Positions 27,401 to 40,600 of a stretch of 64,000 bases of DNA are shown here, piece after piece. The stretch is from Diadema setosum (taxonomy: Eukaryota; Echinodermata; Echinoidea; Diadematoida; Diadematidae), in contig NC_092685.1 in the NCBI RefSeq assembly GCF_964275005.1, positions 13,191,571-13,255,570 of the forward strand, given 5' to 3'. Every line of letters starts with the position of its first letter. Within the stretch, counting starts at the first letter, position 1. Position numbers and translations under genes: made by a program. The notes below the pieces were generated by a model. That model did not search any database. It worked only from the letters and a program-made list of their open reading frames with translations, and was not told the origin of the DNA.

Positions 27401-29286
27401 GAGAGCGAATAATGATTTACAATGCGGAAGATGTGAAGTATAGAAGCGTTGCGGCGAAAATAATGTATGCAATTTCGAGCTGTGCCAAAGTTCTTTTCCA
27501 AGGAATCTGTCACATGCAGTTCCTCGTGTTTACAAAACAGCATCAACGCATGAAGCCCCCTTTTGTTTTGCGTTAATGTTTCGCTGTAAAATACGTTAAC
27601 AATTATAAAGAGAATATGCAGCACAATAATGTATTCTTTAGATGAATGCCTGTTCTATTCTCACTAGTCGACCTCTCTGTCTTTCTCTTTGTCAACCACT
27701 TCCAACTTTCCCCCTGTCCATTCATATAAAAAACTACTGAGATTCCTGTATGGAAAACGAGAATACCGTTCAATAAATTAATGAGCATTTTAGTTTCGAT
27801 ATGAGCTCTTTAACAATATCACAATCAAAAGGATTGATAATTGATCTACAGTTTCAGATAACGAAAGTTCCAAAGTCGTTTTGAGTTTCCTGTTACTGCG
27901 TTCGTGAAAGTTTATTTTGAATGCATGATGTAATGACTTATCATGACAAATTCTTGGTCAAAATATTGTTCCATTTCCAGATAGAGAGCTCATATTGAAT
28001 CACAGCGGCGAGATGAGGAAAAAAACCCGATAATTGTCAAAAAGGGCTAGAATCGTTGATATAATACCAAGTGTTGTCAAGATAGCCTCTTCAGTATTTG
28101 TCATGCTCTCTCACGGGGTCCCTCTTCAATATCCGTGCCAGGTTATTCTTTATCGTACATGTGGGTCACCCGGACACTGTTAGCCAAACACATTGTCCCT
28201 AGGTGTTCTATTATAGGATGTGCAGAATTTCATCCCTGGGTATCCTGTGCAAATAGTTCCGAGCAGTGACAACTACTAGTATATCAGTGTACTATATGCC
28301 AGACTAACACTTCTTAGGTAATATTATAATGAGGGATGATTTGAGAGATCACTTGCCTGATGTAGGTTTCTCGGGGGAGACCGAAGGTTGACAATTGAAG
28401 CTGATCCCATACTGTGGAAATAATATCCAGTTGTTAGAGCAATACTGATAAAAACAAAGTAAAATCAACATTGAAAACCTGTCTTAACACAGACTATATC
28501 CCTTCTCTCTACTCCGCGATACTAAAGATCGTACATACATGCACAATATGTCCCAACGTATTTCGTTTACCTTGAAAGTGTGAACTGAGTAATGATATTC
28601 ATTTCGAATAATTTCAAATGTGTTGCGTAAATATAACTTATAGCATTATCACATTTCATTCAAGAAAAAAAAATCGAAGAGCAATGATAGCAGATACAGA
28701 GGCTTTTGATAATTTTGATGAGTAATATTGTCCGAGATTGTTGTTGGATTCACTGATAACTCCAGCTTTGTAATCAACTAGAGAGCCCAAATCCCTAGGA
28801 TCTAGGGTATCGCAATGGGTGGTTAAGGTCAAGCTCCGTGCCTCGCAAACTCTCCCGTGGATGATACAGGGCACAGGCCTGAAGGGGGCGTATCTCTTCG
28901 CTAATCAAATCCAACAACTTGGACCTTTGTACTTGCTCTTTCAGTCACGCGTTGCAAATGGCCAGCGAGCAAAGACCAATGGCACCGACTGCCGTTAATT
29001 AGTATGACAATACCCTTTAATCTATATTATTTCATCTGTCTTTAATAAGAAATAAACAGAAACAACTTGAGGGCGAAGTGGCAAAATGTAGGGTCACGAG
29101 TGTAATCAGAATCGGAGATAGCACCTCACAGTGCTTAGATTTAAATCTGAACTCTCGATGTTTGTTATGATTCTATGCCCAGGGGCCCCCGTGGTAAATA
29201 GACTAGATACGACCTTCTACATATAATGACAGGCAGTGGCGTAACTACGGGGGGGCATGGGGGGGCACGTGCCCCCCCAATCCGCT

Positions 29287-29326
<40 letters not shown>

Positions 29327-32300
29327 ACCAAAATGGTAATTCAAGGGTTAGTAAACTGCTTTTGAAATCGACATGAAAGGATGATCAAGAATAAAGATAT
29401 TTTTCTAAGATTTCTTTTAACCATATAATTAAAGAGGTATTATAGTGAAACATTGTTCAAAAAGCCCGGAGACGACAAAAGATTGTGATTCAGTGTGATT
29501 CCTGGTTGGCATTTTGAATACAAGCAGGATGTGCGCAGTGTACTCAGAACATCGGAATGGCAAAAAGAGTCGCTGCAATGTTGCGCAATGTGATGTTTGA
29601 TAGGTTGTACACAGTCATTTGCTATCAAAGCTTGATCATTGATTTTGCAGTGTTGCTTTACTAGTCTATATTAAAATGCCTTGCATTGCCAATAATAAGA
29701 CTTGACCTTGGTTATTTCCTAACTTTTCCATCTATATGAAACACACACACTCACAAACACAAACAAATTAGGAGATTCTCTATATAAAGTGCAGATTTTG
29801 GACATCCTTCTCCCGCTTGGTCACTTCGACGCCCCCTCGCTGGTCATACCTCCCCCAATCATGAACATAAACCGACACCCTTGACTACCAGTGGTGGACC
29901 CCTGTGAAAACCAGCTTTTAGCTGACCAGGGCAATCCATCCCATGAGTGGAGAATAAATAAACAAAAATAAAATTAAATTAAAAAGATCCAGGGGGCGCA
30001 CCGGGCGCCCCCTCCCTCCAAAGCGAAAAAAATATATATGTAGCTACAAACGAAAGTTTTTGGACTGTAAAATGTCAAAGTTTTCAAGCTCGCTCGCTTC
30101 GCTCGCTCGCATTTAATCGTTATGCAATTCTCCTGATGCTGCTGTCAGTAATTGCCAGCAGTTGCGCCCGGTGCGTCCCCTCCCCTTAATTTCCAAAGCG
30201 AAAAAATATAGCTACAAACGGCAGTTTGGGGACTGTAAAATGTCAAAATTTTCAAGCTCGCTCGCTCGCATTTAATCGTTATGCAATTCTCCTGATGTTG
30301 CTGTAAGTAATTGCCAGCAGTTGCGCCCGGTGCACCCCCTCTCCTTAATTTCCAAAGCGAAAAAAATATAGCTACAAACGGCAGTTTTGGGACTGTAAAA
30401 TGTCAAAATTTTCAAGCTCGCTCGCTTCGCTCGCTCGCATTTAATCGTTATGCAATACTCCTGATGTTGCTGTCAGTAATTGCCAGCAGTTGTGCCCGGT
30501 GCGCCCAGGCCCTCTCCTTAATTTCCAAAGCGAAAGAATATAGCTAAAAACGGCAGTTTTGGAACTGTAAAATGTCAAAATTTTCAAGCTCGCTCGCTTC
30601 GCTCGCTCGCATTTAATCGCTATGCAATTCTCCTGATGCTGCTGTCAGTAATTGCCAGCAGTTGCGCCCGGTGCGTCCCCTCCCCTTAATTTCCAAAGCG
30701 AAAAAATATAGCTACAAACGGCAGTTTGGGGACTGTAAAATGTCAAAATTTTCAAGCTCGCTCGCTCGCATTTAATCGTTATGCAATTCTCCTGATGTTG
30801 CTGTAAGTAATTGCCAGCAGTTGCGCCCGGTGCGCCCCCTCCCATTAATTTCCAAAGCGAAAAAAATACAGCTAAAAACGGCAGTTTTGGGACTATAAAA
30901 TGTCAAAATTTTCAAGCTCGCTCGCTTCGCTCGCTCGCATTTAATCGTTATGCAATTCTCCTGATGTTGCTGTCAGTAATTGCCAGCAGTTGCGCCCGGT
31001 GCGCACCCTCTCCTTAATTTCCAAAGCGAAAAAATATAGCTTCAAACGCAGTTTTGGGACTGTAAAATGTCAAAATTTTCAAGCTCGCTCGCTTCGCTCG
31101 CTCGCATTTAATCGTTATGCAATACTCCTGATGTTGCTGTCAGTAATTGCCAGCAGTTGTGCCCGGTGCGCCCAGGCCCTCTCCTTAATTTCCAAAGCGA
31201 AAGAATATAGCTGAAAACGGCAGTTTTGGGACTGTAAAATGTCAACATTTTCAAGCTCGCTCGCTTCGCTCGCTCGCATTTAATCGCTATACAATTCTCC
31301 TGATGTTGCTGTCAGTAATTGCCAGCAGTTGCGCCCGGTGCGCCCCCTCCCCTTAATTTCCAAAGAGAAAAAGTACAGCTAAAAACGGCAGTTTTGGGAC
31401 TATAAAATGTCAAAATTTTCAAGCTCGCTCGCTTCGCTCGCTCGCATTTAATCGTTATGCAATTCTCCTGATGTTGCTGTCAGTAATTGCCAGCAGTTGC
31501 GCCCGGTGCGCCCCCTCTCCTTAATTTCCAAAGCGAAAAAAATTAATATAGCTTCAAACGGCAGTTTTGGGACTGTGAAATGTCAAAATTTTCAAGCTCG
31601 CTCGCTTCGCTCGCTCGCATTTAATCGCTATGCAATTCTCCTGATGTTGCTGTCAGTAATTGCCAGCAGTTGCGCCCGATGCGCCCCCTCCCCTTAATTT
31701 CCAAAGCGAAAAAATATACCTAAAAACGGCAGTTTTGGGAACATAAAATGTCAAAATTTTCAAGCTCGCTCGCATTTAACCGTTATATGCCATTCTCCTG
31801 ATATTACTGCCAGTAATTGCCAGCAGTTCCACCCGGTGAGCCCCCCCCCCCCCCCCCCGAATTTCCAAAGCGAAAAATTATAGCTACAAACGGCAGTTTG
31901 GGGACTGTAAAATGTCAAAATTTTCAAGCTCGCTCGCTTCGCTCGCTCGCATTTAATCGTTATGCCATTCTCGTGATGTTACTGCTAGCAACTGCCAGCA
32001 GTTGCGTCCGGTGCAACCCCCTTAACTTCCAAAGCAAATATATATGTATATATGTATGTATATATATATATATATATATATATGCATATATATACATACA
32101 TATATTATCATATATACTAGCTACAAACGGCAGTTTGGGGACTGTAAAATGTCAAAATTTTCAAGCTCGCTCGCTCCGCTCGCTCGCATTTAATTGTTAC
32201 GTTATGCAATTCTGATGTTGCTGCCATGAGGTGCCCCCCCAATGTCTTGACCCACGGTACGCCACTGGACAGGTAATGGGTCAGATTAAATCACAGTACA

Positions 32301-32965
32301 ATACGGAGATGTGGAAGTTTTCTTGATATAGCGCCACCGATTGCAAGGTACATTGTGTTGTCTACTACTGTGCTTAATCAGCTAATTTGAGCTATCGTGA
32401 TTCTTAATCACACACTATTTTATGTGGAATGGGCTTGTGCTGAATCCAGCTATCCATCTGGTGCCGATCAGTCTTACGAGGTAATAAAACCTTGCGCGGG
32501 CAAGTCACATCAACAATGGGAAGAAGATTGACTTTCACACGTTTGACCAATGCTTGATAATGAGAACTGTTTTCGGGGCTTGTAGAACATAATTATATAG
32601 AAATGTTCATCACCTTGTCTTAACACAACAACTTATCACATCAAAATGCATTCACTTACATCTTAAAAACTAGAAATGTCGCTATGGCGACTGATGCCTC
32701 CGCCATAATGCATGATTCTCCCAATAGGTGTTTGGTACAATGTCTTCACAATGTGTTATGACAGTTTCACAAAACTGACAAAATATTGAAATGACAGGTT
32801 TGTCAGAAATATCTTGAATGTTTACTTTCCTTGAACTAGGTTTGCTATGGAGTGCAGGTACCTGTATTTGGGGAATTGAGAATTTTTACTTGACTTCTGA
32901 CCGACCCTTTTATGAGTTTATGCATTGAGTAATTTTTAAGGTATGGAGAAAGAGTGAAATAACCG

Positions 32966-33046
<81 letters not shown>

Positions 33047-35160
33047 CATTTAAACCTGGCCTTTGACCATTAACCTTTGACCTTTGACCTTCTGGTTGGA
33101 GATTTCCCAGAGAATCTCCATAAGGGAATACATGTATATATCAAGTTTTAGTTTTAAAAATAATAATGCAAGCATTGCATATAATAGTATATGAGGGAAA
33201 AAATAAAATTTTGAGGAGTTGACCTTGACCTTTGACCCCCTGACTATTGTGACCCATGACCCCTACATTCCCTAGAAAATCCCTGCCAGTCAGTACATGT
33301 GTATGTACCAAGTTCTATGAAGCTACATTGAACCATTTGCGAGAAAAGTGAAATTGTGACATATTCACCTCGCCTTTGACCTTTTGACCTTTGACCTTAT
33401 GACATGAAACTCTCTCTGGAGAATCTTTATGCAGTAGTACATGTCTACACTAAGTTTCAAGAAAATACCTTCGGGAATTGCATGGATATGGGGGAAATAG
33501 CAACGTTTTTAGCATTTAACCTTGACCTTTTGACCTTTGACCTCTTGCCAATGTCACTAAAATCTACTCAACTAATTGCCATATCATACATCATCCTTGG
33601 ACCAAGTTTGGTGAAAGCTGCTTCATCCAGTTTTAAATTTACACGTAAACGGATAAATTTTAGGATTTGACCTTGATCTTTGACCTTTGACCTCTGTCCA
33701 ATTTCACTCAAAAACTTATCAAGTAATTGTCCCATCATACATTATCCTCAGACAAAGTTTGGTGAAATTTGCTGAATCCAGTCTTGAGTAATCGCGTAAA
33801 CAGTATAATTTAATGATTTGACCTTGACCTTTGACCTTTGACCTTTGGCCGATTTCACCCAAAATCTAATCAAGTAATTGCCCCATCCTACTTTATACTT
33901 GGACCAAGTTTGGTAAAATTCCAGTTAATATTACTCAAATTATCGCGTAAACGAATGCGGACGCACGTACGGACGGACGGACAACCCGAAAACATAATGC
34001 CTCCGGCACCACTTCGTGGCGGAGGCATAAAAAGGAACATGAAACTTTGTTTATATTCGAACATGGGGATATCATATAACAGCAATTCAACCAAAAGGCA
34101 CGCAGTATATGAAAGTTGAACTTCTCGAAACAGGTATGAATCATTATTACAGATTACTTAACACTTTATCATTGTACAAATATTTGCCAATTAGCATGCT
34201 GTTCTTTTCTTTTTTTAGCTCTGTATCGATGTGCAAATACAGTGAGATTGTTGTGTGGTACTGTTATAATAAAATAGTCACCTCAAAAGTCAATATGGAA
34301 ACAGCAAGCACAAGGCGATAATCCCACTATTGTTCCCAATATTTTAAATTTGATATTCCGTATTCTCTCAAGCCGCATATCCCTACGTCAGTACGGCTCT
34401 TTACTTCCCCATTGTTGCGATTTGCGAATCCAGTTTCAGGACCTACCATTGGTCATCCACACACCTATACACACAACACCACCGCCACACTCATGCGCAG
34501 TTTATGCCCACTTGGTATCATCTCCTGCGTTCGAATGAATACACGATGTAATAACTATCTCTGATGGGGGATTCTGCTTTAATAATCGTCCTATCATTAG
34601 AAAATTGGAAAAGTGAATTCCGCTGATTACGTTGAGTAAGATTAGAGGGAACTGCTGGTTACATTCATTCAACCTGCATAAAATGATAAATTGTATTTTA
34701 AGAAATGACAAATATTTACCAATTTGAGAAAGAATCTCTGATGAGATGAAAATTCAACAATCATAATGAAATTGACTTAGTAATAATTTTATTAATGAAT
34801 AGATGTAGCGATTGAGAAGTTTTTGAAATGGTGTAGCCGAAACAAACAATTACAAATGAACAAAAAAATAGTTCAACAGAACGTGAATGTATTACTCTAC
34901 AATTATATCACACATAAACAATGTATACGTATAGTATATAAATCATATTCAAAAGATACAAAACTATGATAAATAATCACATAAAAATGTGGTTTCTGGG
35001 CTTGAAGGGTTAGTGAGTGTATGTTAGATGCGATTTTTGTCTTTGAGCTAGGTTCCCTTCATTTTCTACTATACTGAGTTGAAGATAGGGAATAACTTGA
35101 ACTCGCGAATAAACTCAATTCCATGTCTTATGTGTGACCGAGCCTATGAAGTTTAATCTA

Positions 35161-35194
<34 letters not shown>

Positions 35195-37561
35195 AATCAA
35201 TGATCACATGACTGTAATACAATGCATGAGTGACGCCCTATAATTACATTGCTACTTCTTTCCATCATAATAAAAGAATAAACAGACATTCTATGCAAGA
35301 GAAACACAGAAAGTTAATCACTTGGTAATACAAAGTATGGAAGACACTTACTTAGTTTAAAAATTATGTAGAGTTATTACATTAATTGGATAAATGTAAT
35401 GATTTAATGGATTGACGTATGGTACTTATCCTGATAAGTGTATGTTTAATAAGTATAATTGGATTGACATTTAAAAAGGGGGTAAACTAACGACATGTTC
35501 TTTTTTAGTACGTGATTACTCTGTGCTTGAACTAATTGTGAAAGTGCACTCTCTTAATTCCGCATCCTCTTTCGCCCACGTGATACTTATTAAAAAAAAG
35601 GCACAATATGGTTTCAGATCCTTGAAAAATGTTTGAATAACTTTGAATAAGACTACCGACACAATAGCTGGGCCTATACACGTTTCCAGTATAGACGTTT
35701 TCAGTATATGGAGTTTTAAGTGAGGACCAGGTCCCTGCATGGTGATAATCAATAGGAGAAATTAATAAAGAATTATCTTTACAAGAATTTGAAACACACA
35801 TGCACCTGTTGCTACATGAAGCATGTTACTTGTACTCATATATCTATATTTGCTGCATGGAAATTAATGTCACTGAACCTCAACCTGACCCTCATTAATT
35901 TGGCTTGTGTAACACTGCTGCGGTGCATCAGTCTACCATTTTGGGACCGACTTACGGATCGGGAAAAGAAGGTCGTTTCATTTGTCAGTGTTTGTTTACT
36001 GCGAGTTTTCTGCCTCACTTTCGATGCTATATATAATCATGACAATGAGGTCTTCTCTTAAGATCACTACGGAAATGAAGTTGGAGATTGCTGTTAATTT
36101 GGTATCCATTGACATTGTCGCTTATCTATACTTATCCGTCTGGACAAAATGAAAACCCGGTGTTTAACAGGCCCGCACTTCACGAGCCATTTCCGATGTA
36201 TTTCACGTGAAATGTTGCACTTGGTTAGCATGTACCTCGGTAACTCAATGATAAAGTGGTTTAAATACTAGAGTGACCAAATGATTTCAAACTGCTATTC
36301 ACGCAATAAGTGATGAGCAAAATAAAGGTCACAAAACTGAAGGTGGCTCATGAAACGGGGACAGGACGCCGATGTGGCAAGTTATTTTCTTCAATGAGGT
36401 ATCATAAGAACCCTTACTGTGCTCAGTGGTGATATTATAATCTGAAAAGAAATACATATTGTGCACGTGTGTAGATTGTCTTCGTGGGGTCATGGTAGTA
36501 TTTCGATTGATTGGTTGATTGATTTTATTTCTGCATTTCTTGTTCATACATACATGTAATACAAAGTCAATTGAATGGAGTACAATCTTAGGGTCTACTT
36601 GAATCTAACCGCTGAAACAGATAAGTTATTAATTCAAATATACGTTATTCCATAATGCAAGATGAAGACGAGCATGAAGTAAGATGATTTAGAGAACTGA
36701 GCTTGACAAATCCATATTTCTGAAGTGAAAAAAAAAGAAGAGATGGACACCGGGAAAGAAACAAAATCGAGCAGATTTTCTCGTTGAGGGGACAAGAAGG
36801 CGCAAACTGAAAGTTCTCTGAGCTACATCATACCTCATCGTCATCTCTCAGGCCACTGTCCGCCGAGGTTTGGATGACGGCTTGGTAATTCTCCGAATAG
36901 GCCTCAAACAGCTCGCGGAAGTTCTCCTCAACTCCTGCAAGAAGGTTGAAGAAAGGGGAAAATGTCAAAGAAATAAACTCTGATTATTATGCGTGCTGCT
37001 CAATTTCACAAAGAATGATTCATCATTATTTAGTCAAGCGCATGACACAATGTACCTGGTTGATACCGTAAACTATACAGTATGATATACATTGTAATTG
37101 TGTTCACGACTATTATCACAAAGAGTGATAATAATCATGAATTCAATACCGTGGGAGTCTGAAGGAACATCAGGCAGGGCATACTCTGACAGGTGAATGT
37201 ATTGCCCAGATGTACTGACTGCAAAATTCATATCACTGGTCAAAGTAATACTTGATAATGTTTGCCTGTGAGTGATGCACACACAACAAAACGTATATCC
37301 ATAAATCATGCATAAAAAAAAAAAAAATACTATGTATATGTCTGTATAATACACACACACAGACAAGGATATTATAAAATGTGCTGAATGAGAGAGGTGC
37401 GGACGCAAGTTATATTATGTGTTTATATATGTTTTATTTCTGTAGCAATATTTCTTATGATCATAATTTTCTTCTCATGACTAAGTTTATTGCATCTTTC
37501 TGTAAGCTCATCTTCTTAAAGTTTCTTTTGTAACTCAGCTTCTGCGATTAGATATTATCTT

Positions 37562-37618
<57 letters not shown>

Positions 37619-40600
37619 TCGGTCATTGAGAAAATCATGCAAAAATGGAAGCATTTAGTTTGGTGTTGTTGTTGGTTTTTTTTTTGGGGGGGGGAGGGGG
37701 TGGGGGTCAAATTGAAATAAATAATCACTTTTATCGTCGAACATTTTCCATATGTTCCTCGCCTATTCAAAGTGCTCCAGAATGACAATTGAATTCTAAT
37801 TCTAAAAATGCACCATCTTAGTTAATCTATAATAATCATTGTGTGGAGTGAAGTGAAATATTGCTTCTATATTCTGAACCTGGCGAAACCGCTGTTATAT
37901 TTGAAGGGGATGAGGTACCATGAACATCCATTGTCCCTGTCTTTGCTGTCTCTTCGCCGATGTATTTGAACGGGATCTCTTCGTTGTCATTTCCGTGGCA
38001 GAAAGGGTCTGATGTGTTTCAGACGTATACGGGGAACATGATAGTGTCGCCAATGTGACACATATGCATGTCCCGGTTTTCCTTTCTTAGTGGTTATCAG
38101 ACTCGAATGCGCCTTGTTAACTTGTACGATACAACAACAGTCATCTCACACACGCTAACTCAGGAATTTGACAACTGCTTCTTCTTCTTCTTGTTTATTG
38201 TCATTTTAAGTATTGATGAATTGCCGTATATAACTCTAACCATGACTTTCTCAGTGACAGCCCGTAAAACAAGATTTTAAAGGTAAGGGATACCTTTTAC
38301 AGACCTCCCAAAATGCAGCAAAACATTAAATATGAACTTGAGGGGACTTGTTTAGGCCACTGCTGAGAAATTTGGAAGTCAACAGTTATCTACAATTTGA
38401 ATAATGCACAAAACTCAACTACTCAGTAGTTCTGTGTGTCAGCCACACTTAAGCCTTTTTGTTGCAGTCTTCTGTATTTTTTAATCTATAAACACAAATC
38501 TAAGAGTATAAGAGCTGATGTGATAACATATAGAGTGTGTGGCAAGAATGTATATAGAAATGTTTGTAAGTTTTGATGAACTTTCTTCACAAAATATACA
38601 TGATGGACAAACATGCAGTGCATGGGTCTGCAAAGGTAGCCTAGTAATGTACTGGAATTTACGGTGAGCCCCGAAAAAAATTCAATTCAAAATCAAACGG
38701 TCAATAAAAATGTGCTAAATGTTACCTTCCACTTTCAATACTTTATGGGAGTTTCTAAAATGATACTCTCAACATACCACTGTATTTATACAACTCTTCA
38801 TTTAAGGCATGCAAATGGGATTCCCTACCTTTAAGGGAAAGTTTCCCCAACAATATGTATGAATTCGGTGACAGAATAAAAAAAAGGAGATTATAATAAC
38901 ACAATGCAAAGTAAAAGTTTAAAAGTTTAAAAATATTACGTATAGACAACTCGACATTTCATGTTATTGTAGAATTCAAAAAAACATCAAAAAAAAAAAG
39001 TTTCTGAATGCATTTTCTTCTTCACCTAGCTCCTCCGAAGGGCATGGAGCATAGTGTTTGCTTCAACGTATTTTCGGAACATATCAAAGGCATGTTTACT
39101 TTCCATAAGGGACGAAAAATCGTATTTCAATACTGCCTGGTGCAACAACGAATGATTCATGAGACAATAAACTTGTTTGACATGAAATAAAGCAAGGTCA
39201 AAATCCGATGAACTTTTTTTTGTGGAGAACGCCGTGAGAAGAATTTTTGTTTAGTTTGCCTGGCTGATTGAACGCGTTGCATGGAATCAGGAGTTCTGAC
39301 AAGAAACGTTTGTGTCGAGCGTTTTTGCGCGAGAACAAAACTCGTACAAAATATTACACTGTGATGACTCGTGGAAAATAATCCATCTATCTGCATATTT
39401 CTTGACTTTGAATCCCAGACAAAGTGAAACCCTCCATCGGCATCAAGCATTTTGAAGAAACATGATTTATAGGAACATTTTTTTTTTCACACGATGTAGC
39501 CACGTTGTGTGCCAAAGTTATCGCTTCGTAAAGACTAAGTGTTGATATACACTGTAGGTTGTGCGACGTTTTGGCAATCTGTAAGAGGGAAAAACATCGG
39601 AAGACTATTCAACATAAATACACGCGTATATACTGAGCAATATTGTTTACATCTGATTGCACTCTTTTCAATAACATGATGCCTATCGGGCCTGTCAGGA
39701 TTGCCACCTGGCTTCGCTCCCGCTGTTGATGACCAAACGTGCAGCTGTAATCATCTCTGAACCTATTATGAATTCGGTGATCATGAAAAAAAAAAAAAAA
39801 AAAAAAGGCGCAATGAAGCTGCGGAAGGGGTAATGATATTCTAAGGTTGCAGCTTCAGTTTCAATTCAATTTCAAATCTATATATTATTCCAAATAATAT
39901 ACAAAAGGCGCAATGAAGCGGCGGAAGGGGTAATGATATTCTATTAAAGGTTGCAGTTTCAGTTTCAGTTCAATTTCAAATCTATATATTCCTTATTTAA
40001 AAAAATTATGAATTATGGTGGGCCTACATGTGCAATGTATTTTGCACAAAAATACATTCTATAAATACACATTATAAAATGAAACTCATACAGTGAAAAC
40101 AAAGAAATTTGCAGTACGTAATGCCAGTTAGAGAGAAAAGATATAATGCGGGAGTCTGCCATTTTAAGCAGGTGCTTGATAGTGATGGCAGCCTCAAAAA
40201 AAAAAAAATAAATAAAATGAAAAAGAAAAATGAAAAATGAGATAAGCGATTTGTGTCTTTTTAAAAAATTCAGTGAATGAATAATCTAAGGCCCCAAAAG
40301 AGTGACACAACGCAAAGAAACCCCCATTTTGGCTGCGTCTACAGGTGATGCTTCACGTTGGGCACTGTAACCATGCAGGAAGGTGGAACTTGCTGCAATA
40401 AAGGTTTAGAAGACCACGAGAGTTAAAAGCATTTATTTTGGACATAATAATGCAGTCTTAAGATTTCAGGTAGGAAACGGTTTGCACAGGACACGGTCGG
40501 TGTTAAAAAAAAAAAAAAAAAATGATGCAGAGTCCAAACCAAGATCTCTCAGTTTCAAGACACAGTATCCATCAGTAAAGGTTCTATAGGATATAGATTT

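Noticed and set aside
30311..32215. Repeated ORFs with SLRSLAFNRYAILLMLL
   Set aside because: The same frame recurs once per satellite unit, which explains it as tandem repetition rather than a gene family.
29234..32267. Reading the ~170-bp array as a CRISPR array
   Set aside because: Units are long, contiguous and without unique spacers, and the genome is eukaryotic.
37888..38007. Possible extra PLB1-like exon (minus strand, PFCHGNDNEEIPFKYIG)
   Set aside because: It has a phase-compatible acceptor but only weak donors, and exons 1 and 2 already join in frame without it. No family motif supports it.
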